NCBI GenBank assembly: GCA_002084985.1 | Contig: MZGO01000070.1 | Location: forward strand, 1 to 13,272 | Source of the DNA: Thermotoga sp. 4484_232 | Lineage (GTDB): Bacteria > Thermotogota > Thermotogae > Thermotogales > Thermotogaceae | Length of the DNA: 13,272 nt | Direction: 5' to 3' | Shown here: piece after piece, positions 1 through 6,385 of the stretch | Position numbering within the stretch: position 1 is the stretch's first letter | How the letters are laid out: each line of letters begins with the position of its first letter | Notes under the pieces: generated by a model | Seen by the model: the letters and a program-made list of their open reading frames with translations, nothing else | The model's database searches: none | Told to the model about the DNA's origin: nothing | Made by a program: the position numbers and the translations under genes

Positions 1-45
1 GAAGCTTTTCTCGCTCTTCTCAAGATAGGGGAGGAGGAAGAATGA
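1..45 (+). CDS. C-terminal end of an upstream gene (partial)
   Basis: Frame 1 is open from the first base and ends at TGA 43-45, giving a 14-residue tail that finishes in four glutamates. The stop overlaps the ATG of the next gene as ATGA (42-45), the same tight coupling seen elsewhere in this cluster. This suggests a real upstream gene in the same transcript. The fragment is too short for me to name a family. Support comes only from the open frame and the overlap geometry. Confidence 0.5.
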   Translation, partial: EAFLALLKIGEEEE

Positions 46-512
46 TAAGAAAGCTTCTTATCCTCTCTGTTTTGATTGTTCTCCTCGGGTCTTGCAGCAT
101 GTTGAAAATTTCGGTACCACCAGAGTCGATGGCTAAAGAGAGTGCGATCAAAGTGGTGACGAATGATTATGAACTGATCGATATTTTCAAAGAGTCCGAT
201 TATCTGGGGGTACCTTTCGATGGTATGGTAGGTGTTTTCAAGAAAGATGGAAATACCTTCTTTCTTCACGTTTACAAGGGAGAAAATTCAAAATCTGCTA
301 AGAACGTCTGGAAGAAAATTGCGGACAGGCTGGGGATGTTCTGGTGGCGTACGATTCTAGAACTTCCGTGGAGTGGTAGAGTTTCGACAAGAAAGAATGG
401 TAAAGAAATCGTTTGTTGGTGGAGAAACAGGTGGGTCTTTGTGGTGGAGGGAATAAGAGGGACAGACGAATTTGTCGACCATATCATGAATACCTATAAC
501 TTCTACAGGTGA
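42..512 (+). CDS. putative secreted lipoprotein of unknown function
   Basis: This 156-residue protein begins with a basic MIRK, then a hydrophobic stretch (about residues 5-15) and a lipobox Leu-Gly-Ser-Cys at residues 15-18. That pattern predicts signal peptidase II cleavage and lipidation of Cys18, so the protein is probably anchored at the cell envelope. The mature part is short and mixed in charge, with two tryptophan-rich patches (FWWR near residue 100 and CWWRNRW near residues 124-130), and it ends NTYNFYR. I do not recognise a domain. The SD is GGGGAGGAGG just upstream, and the start ATG overlaps the previous stop. A gap of 14 nt to the phosphodiesterase gene suggests cotranscription. 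The lipoprotein call is firm; no role can be assigned. Confidence 0.75.
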   Translation: MIRKLLILSVLIVLLGSCSMLKISVPPESMAKESAIKVVTNDYELIDIFKESDYLGVPFDGMVGVFKKDGNTFFLHVYKGENSKSAKNVWKKIADRLGMFWWRTILELPWSGRVSTRKNGKEIVCWWRNRWVFVVEGIRGTDEFVDHIMNTYNFYR

Positions 513-526
513 GGGGGTATGATTGA

Positions 527-1240
527 ATGCTTATTCTAGCTCATAGAGGTCTTTCAGATATATATCCTGAGAACACGTTGACGGCTTTCAGAAAAGCCTA
601 TGAAACTGGAGCAGACGGCGTGGAGCTGGATGTCAGGATGACCAGGGATGGAAAGATCGTGGTCTTTCACGATGAGGATCTTAAAAGAATGGCTGGAAGG
701 AGTGAGAGAATATCGGATATGGATTACAGAGATCTTTTGAGAATAAATATAGGAGGGGAGAAGATACCGCTTCTCTCAGAGGTTCTGGATATTGTACCGG
801 AGAACAAATGGTTGAACGTTGAGATAAAAGACAGAATGGCTTCCTATCCGTCGGTGGATATGGTGGTGTCACGGGGACTCTCAGCGTTCACCGTGTTTTC
901 CTCTTTCGATCATGAACTACTGGAAGATCTTATGAGGAGATTCCCATCGCTGAAGTTCGGATACCTGATAGGTGAAGAACACAAGGAAAATTCCATAAAA
1001 CTGATTGAAAAGATTGTGAAAAATAAGCCTTTCTCTGTTCATGTACCTTATCAGGCGTTCCAGATGTTTCCAGAAGAGGCCGAGGAATTCTGTAGTTTTC
1101 TGAAAGATGAGGGTATAAGAATATTTGTCTGGACGTTGAATGATATAGAATTTTTCAGAAAGATAGAAAAATTCATAGATGGTGTTATCACAGACAAGGT
1201 AATGGATTTTGTTAGATTCTTGAGGGATGGAAGCGCGTGA
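527..1240 (+). CDS. glycerophosphodiester phosphodiesterase (GDPD family)
   Basis: The 237-residue product is a single-domain GDPD TIM-barrel enzyme. The family hydrolyses glycerophosphodiesters (deacylated phospholipids) to glycerol-3-phosphate plus an alcohol. Visible active-site residues are His6-Arg7 in the N-terminal AHRG motif, Glu33 and Asp35 in VELDVR, His48 in FHDED, and Glu99-x-Lys101 on a later strand. The family ending FVWTLND followed by DGVITD is also present. There is no signal peptide, so it is probably cytosolic. It closely resembles the T. maritima GDPD as I remember it (TM1621). ATG 527 is used because an earlier ATG at 519 runs into a stop at once. The SD GAGGGGG lies 9 nt upstream. 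polA follows after 15 nt. No damage is seen. Confidence 0.9.
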   Translation: MLILAHRGLSDIYPENTLTAFRKAYETGADGVELDVRMTRDGKIVVFHDEDLKRMAGRSERISDMDYRDLLRINIGGEKIPLLSEVLDIVPENKWLNVEIKDRMASYPSVDMVVSRGLSAFTVFSSFDHELLEDLMRRFPSLKFGYLIGEEHKENSIKLIEKIVKNKPFSVHVPYQAFQMFPEEAEEFCSFLKDEGIRIFVWTLNDIEFFRKIEKFIDGVITDKVMDFVRFLRDGSA

Positions 1241-1255
1241 AAGGTGGGTGAAACG

Positions 1256-1609
1256 ATGGGGAGGCTTTTCCTCTTCGATGGAACCGCTCTAGCTTACAGA
1301 GCGTTCTATGCCTTAGATAGAGCTTTATCCACATCCTCTGGTATTCCAACTAACGCAACTTATGGTGTTGCCAAGATGCTTGTGAGGTTCATAAAGGATC
1401 ACGTAAAGGAAGGAGAAGATTATCTGGCATTCGCATTCGATAAGAAAACCATCACCTATAGACACACGCTCCTTGAAACTTACAAGGCGAAGAGACCCAA
1501 AACCCCTGACCTTATGCTTCAGCAACTTTCAGCAACTTCCTTACATAAAGAGACTTGTGAACGCTATGGGGATCAAGGTGATAGAACTCGAAGGATACGA
1601 AGCGGATGA
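1256..1609 (+). pseudogene. polA: DNA polymerase I, 5' fragment (start of the 5'-nuclease domain), frameshifted
   Basis: This is the beginning of DNA polymerase I. It starts MGRLFLFDGTALAYRAF, and the Asp of LFDG is a metal ligand of the FEN-like 5'-nuclease domain. Reading matches the family through PKTPDLMLQQL (about 1529) and then goes out of frame to a stop at 1607-1609. The cause is a perfect 10-bp tandem duplication at 1518-1537. Removing one copy joins LQQL directly to PYIKRLV, as expected for the family. ATG 1256 is chosen over the in-frame GTG at 1244 because the SD AAGGTGGGTGA (1241-1251) lies directly before it and because T. maritima PolA begins at the equivalent residue. The true coding frame continues in the next two entries. 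Confidence 0.85.
1518..1537 (+). repeat. perfect 10-bp tandem duplication inside polA
   Basis: TTCAGCAACT occurs twice head to tail (1518-1527 and 1528-1537), and the next base also matches the unit. The duplication shifts the polA frame by +1. Deleting either copy restores the family reading LQQLPYIK without any other change, so it is a simple insertion. Confidence 0.95.
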
Positions 1610-1745
1610 CGTCATAGCGACTTTGGCTTTGAAGGGAAGAAATATGTTCGATGAGGTTCTGATAATAACAGGGGACAAGGATATGCTGCAACTCGTCGAC
1701 GATAAGATAAAGGTATGGAGGATAACAAGGGGTATAAGTGGATAA
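1538..1745 (+). pseudogene. polA: DNA polymerase I, middle fragment of the 5'-nuclease domain
   Basis: This segment continues the 5'-nuclease domain in a second frame, from PYIKRLV near 1539 to GIS at 1729-1737, followed by a stop at 1743-1745. Conserved metal-site segments are visible: EGYEADDVIATLA and ITGDKDMLQLV, which in this family supply acidic residues for the two-metal nuclease centre. The fragment has no start of its own in a good context. The open frame upstream of 1530 is non-homologous sequence read in the wrong phase. The next family segment, about 32 residues ending in the GD of the GDxxDN motif, is absent from the DNA. After GIS the sequence resumes at DNVPGVTGIG one frame over. 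Without that loss this would be an ordinary internal part of PolA. Confidence 0.8.
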
Positions 1746-3849
1746 CGTACCGGGAGTCACAGGTATAGGAGAAAAAACAGCAATCGATCTGTTGGAGAAG
1801 TATGGATCCATGGAAAAAATATATGAGAACCTGTCGAAGCTTCCTGAGAGAGTCAGAAAAGCTTTAATAAGAGGAAAGAAAGACGCACAGCTGAGTAAAA
1901 AGCTTGTAACTCTGGTCACAGACATTGAAATGGACATTGACTGGGAAGAGTTGAGATACAAGGGGTTTAAAAAGGAGGAACTTCTGAAAATCCTCAAGGA
2001 ACTCGAATTCTCGTCTATAATGAGAGAGCTCGATCTTTTTGAAGAGAGGGAAGAAGTTGTGTATAAGACGGTGAAAGAGGCAAGAGATTTCGAGAAAGTG
2101 ATCGAAGAGATGAAAAGATCGACAGCCTTTTCAATAGATCTCGAAACCACTTCTTTGAATCCCTATGAAGCTAAAATAGTTGGAATAGCGGTATCGACAT
2201 CTCCTAAAAGAGCCTACTACATACCTGTAGGGCACAGAGAAAAAACCAGTTTGGATCCAGATTACGTTCTCAAGAAGTTGAAAGAAATCCTGGAAGACCC
2301 TTCATCCAAAATAATGGGTCAGAATCTTAAATACGATTACAGCGTTTTTGCACTCAACGGAATATATCCTGTAGACCCATTCTTCGACACTATGATAGCG
2401 GCGTACCTTTTGGACCCCAACGAGAAAAGATTCAACCTGGACGAACTGGCCCTGAAATTTCTGGGATACAAGATGATACCTTATGAAGAAGTTGCCCCAG
2501 CGACCTCCCCTCTCTTTGGATTCAGCTTTGCAGACGTTTCTCTTGATAAGGCAACAAGATATGCCTGCGAAGATGCGGATATAGTCTACAGACTCTTCAA
2601 TGTCCTGAATTTGAAGCTTCATGAGATGGGGCTCATGACGGTTTTTGAGAAAATAGAGCTTCCTTTGATACCAGTTCTATCGGCTCTAGAGCTCAACGGT
2701 GTCTACATAGATACTAAGTACCTGGAAAAACTCTCTCGAGAGTATGGAAGGAGGATGGATGAGATTGCATCCAAGGTTTTTGAACTTGCTGGAGAAACTT
2801 TCAACCTGAACTCTCCGAAACAGGTAGGTCGCATTCTGTTCGAAAAACTAGGAATAACACCCAAGAAAAAAACGCGGACAGGGGATTTCTCTACAAGTGT
2901 TGACGTTCTGGAAGAGCTAGCCATGGAGCACGAGATCGTGAGATGGATCCTGGAATACAGAAAATATCAGAAGTTGAAATCAACTTATATAGATGCTTTA
3001 CCGAAACTGGTCAATCCGAAGACGAAAAGAATCCATGCTTCCTTCCATCAAACAGGAACTGCAACTGGAAGATTGAGCAGTAGTGATCCAAACCTTCAAA
3101 ATCTTCCAACGAGAAACGATGAAGGCAAGGAGATAAGAAAAGCCATCGTTCCTCAGGATCCCAATTGGTGGATTGTCAGTGCCGATTATTCACAGATAGA
3201 ACTCAGGGTTCTTGCTCATTTCAGTAAAGACGAGAACCTTCTCAAAGCTTTCGAAACTAAGGAAGATATACACTCCTTAACGGCTTCGAAGATATTTGGT
3301 GTTCCTATTGATAAGGTAACCAGTTCAATGAGAAGGATTGGAAAGATGGTGAATTTCTCGATAATATATGGTGTTACACCGTATGGGTTGGCCATGAGAT
3401 TAAAGGTACCTGTTAAAGAAGCGGAGAAGATGATAACGAGTTACTTCAACCTCTATCCTAAGGTGAGAGAGTTCATACAAAGAGTGGTGAGCGAAGCGAG
3501 ATCAAAAGGCTTTGTCAGAACGCTGTTTGGAAGAAGGAGGGATATACCCCAGTTGAAATCTCGTGACAGGAACGTACAGGGTGAAGGTGAGAGAATTGCG
3601 ATAAATACCCCCATTCAGGGGACAGCAGCGGATATAATGAAATTGGCTATGATAGAGATCCATAAGGAACTTGGAAAGAGGAAAATGAAATCTAAAATGA
3701 TAATACAGGTACATGATGAACTCGTTTTTGAGGTTCCTGATGAAGAGAAGGAGGAGCTCATCGAAATGGTGAGGGATAAAATGGAGAACGTCGTGAAACT
3801 CTCAGTTCCCCTTGAAATTGACGTGAGTGTCGGTAAGCACTGGGAATGA
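1738..3849 (+). CDS. polA: DNA polymerase I, large 3' portion (proofreading exonuclease and polymerase domains)
   Basis: This frame encodes 703 residues. It opens with the helix-hairpin-helix end of the 5'-nuclease domain (VPGVTGIGEKT), then a 3'-5' exonuclease domain with Asp134/Glu136 (DLE), Asn196/Asp200 and Tyr275/Asp279. The family-A polymerase domain follows: motif A DYSQIELR with Asp483, motif B with Lys536, Phe540 and a following YG, and motif C VHDE with Asp660. All three proofreading motifs are present, so exonuclease activity is expected if it is made. GTG 1738 has an SD-like AAGGGG a few bases upstream, so this part could be translated alone as a Klenow-like enzyme. I infer instead that GTG is a chance codon at a deletion joint, because the family protein runs through without a break. 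cheX follows after 13 nt. Confidence 0.85.
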   Translation: MDNVPGVTGIGEKTAIDLLEKYGSMEKIYENLSKLPERVRKALIRGKKDAQLSKKLVTLVTDIEMDIDWEELRYKGFKKEELLKILKELEFSSIMRELDLFEEREEVVYKTVKEARDFEKVIEEMKRSTAFSIDLETTSLNPYEAKIVGIAVSTSPKRAYYIPVGHREKTSLDPDYVLKKLKEILEDPSSKIMGQNLKYDYSVFALNGIYPVDPFFDTMIAAYLLDPNEKRFNLDELALKFLGYKMIPYEEVAPATSPLFGFSFADVSLDKATRYACEDADIVYRLFNVLNLKLHEMGLMTVFEKIELPLIPVLSALELNGVYIDTKYLEKLSREYGRRMDEIASKVFELAGETFNLNSPKQVGRILFEKLGITPKKKTRTGDFSTSVDVLEELAMEHEIVRWILEYRKYQKLKSTYIDALPKLVNPKTKRIHASFHQTGTATGRLSSSDPNLQNLPTRNDEGKEIRKAIVPQDPNWWIVSADYSQIELRVLAHFSKDENLLKAFETKEDIHSLTASKIFGVPIDKVTSSMRRIGKMVNFSIIYGVTPYGLAMRLKVPVKEAEKMITSYFNLYPKVREFIQRVVSEARSKGFVRTLFGRRRDIPQLKSRDRNVQGEGERIAINTPIQGTAADIMKLAMIEIHKELGKRKMKSKMIIQVHDELVFEVPDEEKEELIEMVRDKMENVVKLSVPLEIDVSVGKHWE

Positions 3850-3862
3850 GGGGGTGGAAAAT

Positions 3863-4321
3863 ATGGATGCAAGGATCGTGAATGCTTTCATAGATTCGGT
3901 GGTGTCAACATTGAAGAACTCCTTGAGAGTGAGCCCAAAACTTGGTAAACCATCGATAGTCCAGAAGCTCACGCCAGATCATTCTATAGTAACCATCCTG
4001 GGAATAACAGGAGATGTGGATGGTAATCTAATATATACGTTTTCAAATGAAACTGGTTTGAAGGTCGTTTCAGCAATGATGGGTATGGAGTACAATCAGC
4101 TCGATGAAATCGCCTTGAGTGCTTTTGGTGAACTTGGCAACATGACAGTCGGGAAATTGACCATGAATTTGGAAAAACTTGGTTTCAGCACGGATGTAAC
4201 ACCCCCTACGGTGATATCGGGGAAGGATCTGCGAATGAAAACAGAAGGAAAGATTCTGAAACTTCCGCTAGCACTTTTCAAAGAAAGCGATGTGGATGTT
4301 TGTTTGATCATAAAGGAATGA
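3863..4321 (+). CDS. cheX: CheX, CheY-phosphate phosphatase
   Basis: The 152-residue protein matches T. maritima CheX, as I remember it, over its whole length. CheX dephosphorylates the response regulator CheY-P and so ends the chemotaxis signal. The active-site ExxN signature is intact: Glu90-Leu-Gly-Asn93 within the FGELGNMT helix. The conserved LVTILGITG-like strand and the TPPTVISG segment are also present. It is a soluble cytosolic dimer in the family. I start it at ATG 3863 (MDARIV), as in T. maritima, with SD GAGGGGGTGG 6-7 nt upstream; a longer in-frame opening at 3827 would overlap polA and lacks an SD. The stop touches the atpZ start region. A chemotaxis gene between polA and the ATP synthase operon is a Thermotoga-type arrangement; no other che gene is in view. 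Confidence 0.92.
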   Translation: MDARIVNAFIDSVVSTLKNSLRVSPKLGKPSIVQKLTPDHSIVTILGITGDVDGNLIYTFSNETGLKVVSAMMGMEYNQLDEIALSAFGELGNMTVGKLTMNLEKLGFSTDVTPPTVISGKDLRMKTEGKILKLPLALFKESDVDVCLIIKE

Positions 4322-4326
4322 TGGTT

Positions 4327-4605
4327 ATGATAAGAGGGTTCAAGGATTTTGGAAAATACAACATGGTTGTGAATTTCATAGCGACACTTCTAGCTAACAT
4401 AGCTGTCGGTGCATTGATAGGTTACTATCTGGACAAATGGACATTCAATAATAGAGTTTTACTGGTGGTGTTTCTACTTCTGGGGATCTTTTCAGGGTTC
4501 TACAACGGCTTCAGAATGCTTTTGAAAGAAGTGGAGCGATATGATCGAATGGATAAAACCAATAAGGGTTCTAATAAAAACGATATTGATATTGGGGATA
4601 AGTGA
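4327..4605 (+). CDS. atpZ: AtpZ-like F1Fo-ATP synthase accessory membrane protein
   Basis: This is a small protein of about 92 residues with two predicted membrane helices (roughly MVVNFIATLLANIAVGALIGYY and LLVVFLLLGIFSGFYNGF), a short LDKWTF turn between them, and a charged C-terminal tail. That matches the AtpZ/ATPase_gene1 type found at the head of many atp operons, where AtpZ and AtpI are proposed to assist ion homeostasis or assembly of the Fo sector. The start is uncertain: ATGs at 4318, 4321 and 4327 are all in frame. SD AAAGGA at 4312-4317 best suits 4327. The last 65 nt overlap atpI in another frame, so the low-complexity tail (KTNKGSNKND) may be constrained by atpI more than by its own function. 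Confidence 0.75.
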   Translation: MIRGFKDFGKYNMVVNFIATLLANIAVGALIGYYLDKWTFNNRVLLVVFLLLGIFSGFYNGFRMLLKEVERYDRMDKTNKGSNKNDIDIGDK

Positions 4606-4765
4606 GTTTCTTCTTTTCTTACTGATGTATGGCTTTCCCGAAAGCATTGGTGTCCTCATAGGGACGGGAGGTGCTTTAGTTAATTTGTTTTCACTGTGGT
4701 ATGATATCAATGAAATGGTGAAAAGGAAATCCACAAAAGGATGGCTCGGGAGGTGGCTCGATTGA
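4541..4765 (+). CDS. atpI: AtpI-like short membrane protein
   Basis: The 74-residue product has two hydrophobic segments (about residues 9-29 and 35-50) followed by a basic stretch (MVKRKSTK). The position between atpZ and atpB and the GTGGALVNLFSLWYD helix suggest an AtpI-type subunit, which in other bacteria helps c-ring assembly. AtpI proteins usually have about four helices and over 100 residues, so this one is short. It is either a reduced lineage form or has lost its second half. ATG 4541 has a modest SD (GTGGAGC) 4-5 nt upstream and lies well inside atpZ. The stop TGA 4763-4765 overlaps the preferred atpB TTG start as TTGA. Family assignment is by context and topology, not by a diagnostic motif. 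Confidence 0.6.
   Translation: MIEWIKPIRVLIKTILILGISEFLLFLLMYGFPESIGVLIGTGGALVNLFSLWYDINEMVKRKSTKGWLGRWLD
4748..4765 (+). promoter_or_regulatory. Shine-Dalgarno and TTGA overlap that decide the atpB start
   Basis: GGGAGGTGG (4748-4756) is followed after 5 nt by TTG 4762, which overlaps the atpI stop TGA (4763-4765). The geometry supports TTG initiation by translational coupling rather than the upstream in-frame ATG 4741. Confidence 0.7.
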
Positions 4766-5601
4766 AGTTCTCCAAGAGGGAGAAAATATTGCTGATTCTT
4801 TTCATAATAGCCTACGTTGTGGTTGGAATAATCAACATGAAAGAACTCAGTAAGACTCCTATGAGTGAGGCTTTTAAAAACCTCGGAAGAAGATGGATCG
4901 TCAATATAGGTGGTTTTCGAATGAATCCCATGACTGTCATCATGGGTTTATTTATTGCTCTGATACTCATCGTGATAGCTTACAAAATGGGGAGGAATTT
5001 TAAGTTAATACCGGACAGGAAGCAATCGTTCTTTGAGTACCTCATGGAATTCGTTTATGAAATCGTCGAAGAGGCCATACCCGATCCTAAGTTGGTGCGT
5101 CCCACGTTCGTTCTGGCAATGACACTCTTTCTGTTCATAAGCCTTTCCAACCTCATAGGAGGTGCAGTCCCAGGAATAAACGTCGTGGGGTATGAGGATG
5201 GAACGATAGAGAAAATCACATTATTCACGGATACATGGCCAGCGCCAACTGCCGATTTAAACACGGACTTAACGTACGCGTTGATGGTTTTGGTAATAAG
5301 TCATGTGTTCGCGATTAAGTCAAAGGGATTTAAAACGTGGTTGAAAGGCTGGATAGATCCAAGTCCGATAATGCTTCCCTTGAACATAATAGGAGAGCTT
5401 GCAAAACCTATTTCCCATTCTCTGAGGTTGTTTGGAAACATCGCAGGAGGAGCCATTCTCGTGTACATCCTATCTTATCTGGTGAAGTATTTCTTCTTAC
5501 CCATCGTCTTCTGGGGATTCTTTGGGATATTCGTGGGATTGATTCAAGCTTTCGTCTTCACTATACTTGCTATAGCTTACATCAGCTCACAACTCTCTTG
5601 A
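4762..5601 (+). CDS. atpB: F1Fo-ATP synthase subunit a
   Basis: This is the membrane stator subunit that forms the ion half-channels against the c-ring. The 279-residue product has five or more hydrophobic helices. The conserved C-terminal block PISHSLRLFGNIAGG contains the essential stator arginine (Arg222), and the terminal helix LIQAFVFTILAIAYI is also typical. I prefer TTG 4762 as the start. It has the strong SD GGGAGGTGG (4748-4756) at good spacing and overlaps the atpI stop as TTGA, while an in-frame ATG at 4741 adds seven residues, contains that SD inside its own coding sequence and has no well-placed SD of its own. No frame damage is seen. The gene lies 15 nt before atpE. Confidence 0.93.
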   Translation: MKFSKREKILLILFIIAYVVVGIINMKELSKTPMSEAFKNLGRRWIVNIGGFRMNPMTVIMGLFIALILIVIAYKMGRNFKLIPDRKQSFFEYLMEFVYEIVEEAIPDPKLVRPTFVLAMTLFLFISLSNLIGGAVPGINVVGYEDGTIEKITLFTDTWPAPTADLNTDLTYALMVLVISHVFAIKSKGFKTWLKGWIDPSPIMLPLNIIGELAKPISHSLRLFGNIAGGAILVYILSYLVKYFFLPIVFWGFFGIFVGLIQAFVFTILAIAYISSQLS

Positions 5602-5616
5602 AAAGGAGGGATACTT

Positions 5617-5880
5617 GTGGGTATTGAACAGATAACAGAGGTTGGACAAGGGCTGGCCATGCTTGGAAAATTTCTTGGAGCAGGTTTGTGCATGGGGCTC
5701 GGAGCCATAGGACCTGGTATGGGAGAAGGTAACATCGGAGCTCACGCTATGGATGCTATGGCGAGGCAACCTGAAATGGTTGGAACCATAACAACGAGAA
5801 TGCTTCTTGCAGATGCTGTGGCGGAAACAACAGGTATTTACTCTCTTCTGATAGCTTTCATGATCCTTCTGACTGCATGA
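5617..5880 (+). CDS. atpE: F1Fo-ATP synthase subunit c (two-carboxylate, probably Na+-binding)
   Basis: The 87-residue hairpin protein has two membrane helices joined by the conserved polar loop ARQPE (residues 49-53) that contacts F1. Helix 2 carries the ion-carrying Glu70 in AETTGIYS, with Thr71, Thr72 and Tyr75 beside it. Helix 1 has Glu37 in GPGMGEGN, 33 residues before Glu70, where the Na+ c-ring of Ilyobacter tartaricus has Gln32 before Glu65. A second carboxylate here is known from the Na+ c-ring of Fusobacterium nucleatum. I infer Na+ coupling, which is not proven by sequence alone. The start is GTG 5617 with SD AAAGGAGGG. From about residue 21 on it is almost identical to remembered T. 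maritima AtpE. Confidence 0.94.
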   Translation: MGIEQITEVGQGLAMLGKFLGAGLCMGLGAIGPGMGEGNIGAHAMDAMARQPEMVGTITTRMLLADAVAETTGIYSLLIAFMILLTA

Positions 5881-5893
5881 GGAGGAGACCTGT

Positions 5894-6385
5894 ATGGGAC
5901 TTTTAGAGTTCAACTGGACCTCTGTCATTATGCTCATGACGTTCGGGCTCCTTGTTTACTTTTTAAACAAGTTCCTGTATAAACCCTTTCTTGAGATGAT
6001 GGATAAAAGGAAAGAGAAGATAGAAGGAGAGATTAAAAACGCTGAGAATCTGAGGAAAGAGGCAGAAGAGCTGAAGAAAAAGGCAGAAAAGGAGCTGGAA
6101 GAAGCATCAAAAAGGGCTCAGAGTATTGTAGAGAGAGCAGAGAAAGAAGCAGAGATGATAATAAGTGAAGCAAGGGAAAAAGCAAAGTTAGAAGCTCAAA
6201 GGATCATAGAATCTGGTAAAAGGCAGGTCGAAATGGAGATGGTCAGGGCTATGGAGGATATGAGGAGAAGAGCAGGAGAACTTGCCGTAACGCTGGCAAT
6301 GAAGATACTCTCTGGGATTTTAGATGAGAAGGCCAGGAAAGAGTATCTCATGAAGATGCTGGAGAGGGAGATTGAGAAGAAATGA
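5894..6385 (+). CDS. atpF: F1Fo-ATP synthase subunit b
   Basis: This is the peripheral-stalk subunit. The 163-residue product has one N-terminal membrane helix (about residues 8-27), then the FLYKPFLEMMDKRK segment, and a long charged helix rich in E, K, A and R (about residues 40-140) that should form the coiled-coil stator dimer binding the delta subunit. Length and layout are normal for the family. ATG 5894 follows SD GGAGGAGACC. The stop overlaps the atpH start as ATGA (6382-6385), implying translational coupling. No sign of damage. Confidence 0.92.
   Translation: MGLLEFNWTSVIMLMTFGLLVYFLNKFLYKPFLEMMDKRKEKIEGEIKNAENLRKEAEELKKKAEKELEEASKRAQSIVERAEKEAEMIISEAREKAKLEAQRIIESGKRQVEMEMVRAMEDMRRRAGELAVTLAMKILSGILDEKARKEYLMKMLEREIEKK

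Noticed and set aside
1512..2150. 212-codon open frame on the minus strand
   Set aside because: It lies antisense to polA coding sequence, its translation is serine/phenylalanine-rich without a domain, and it is explained by codon bias of the opposite strand.
5337..5627. 96-codon plus-strand frame overlapping atpB
   Set aside because: It is an out-of-phase reading of the conserved C-terminal half of subunit a, with no homology and no SD.
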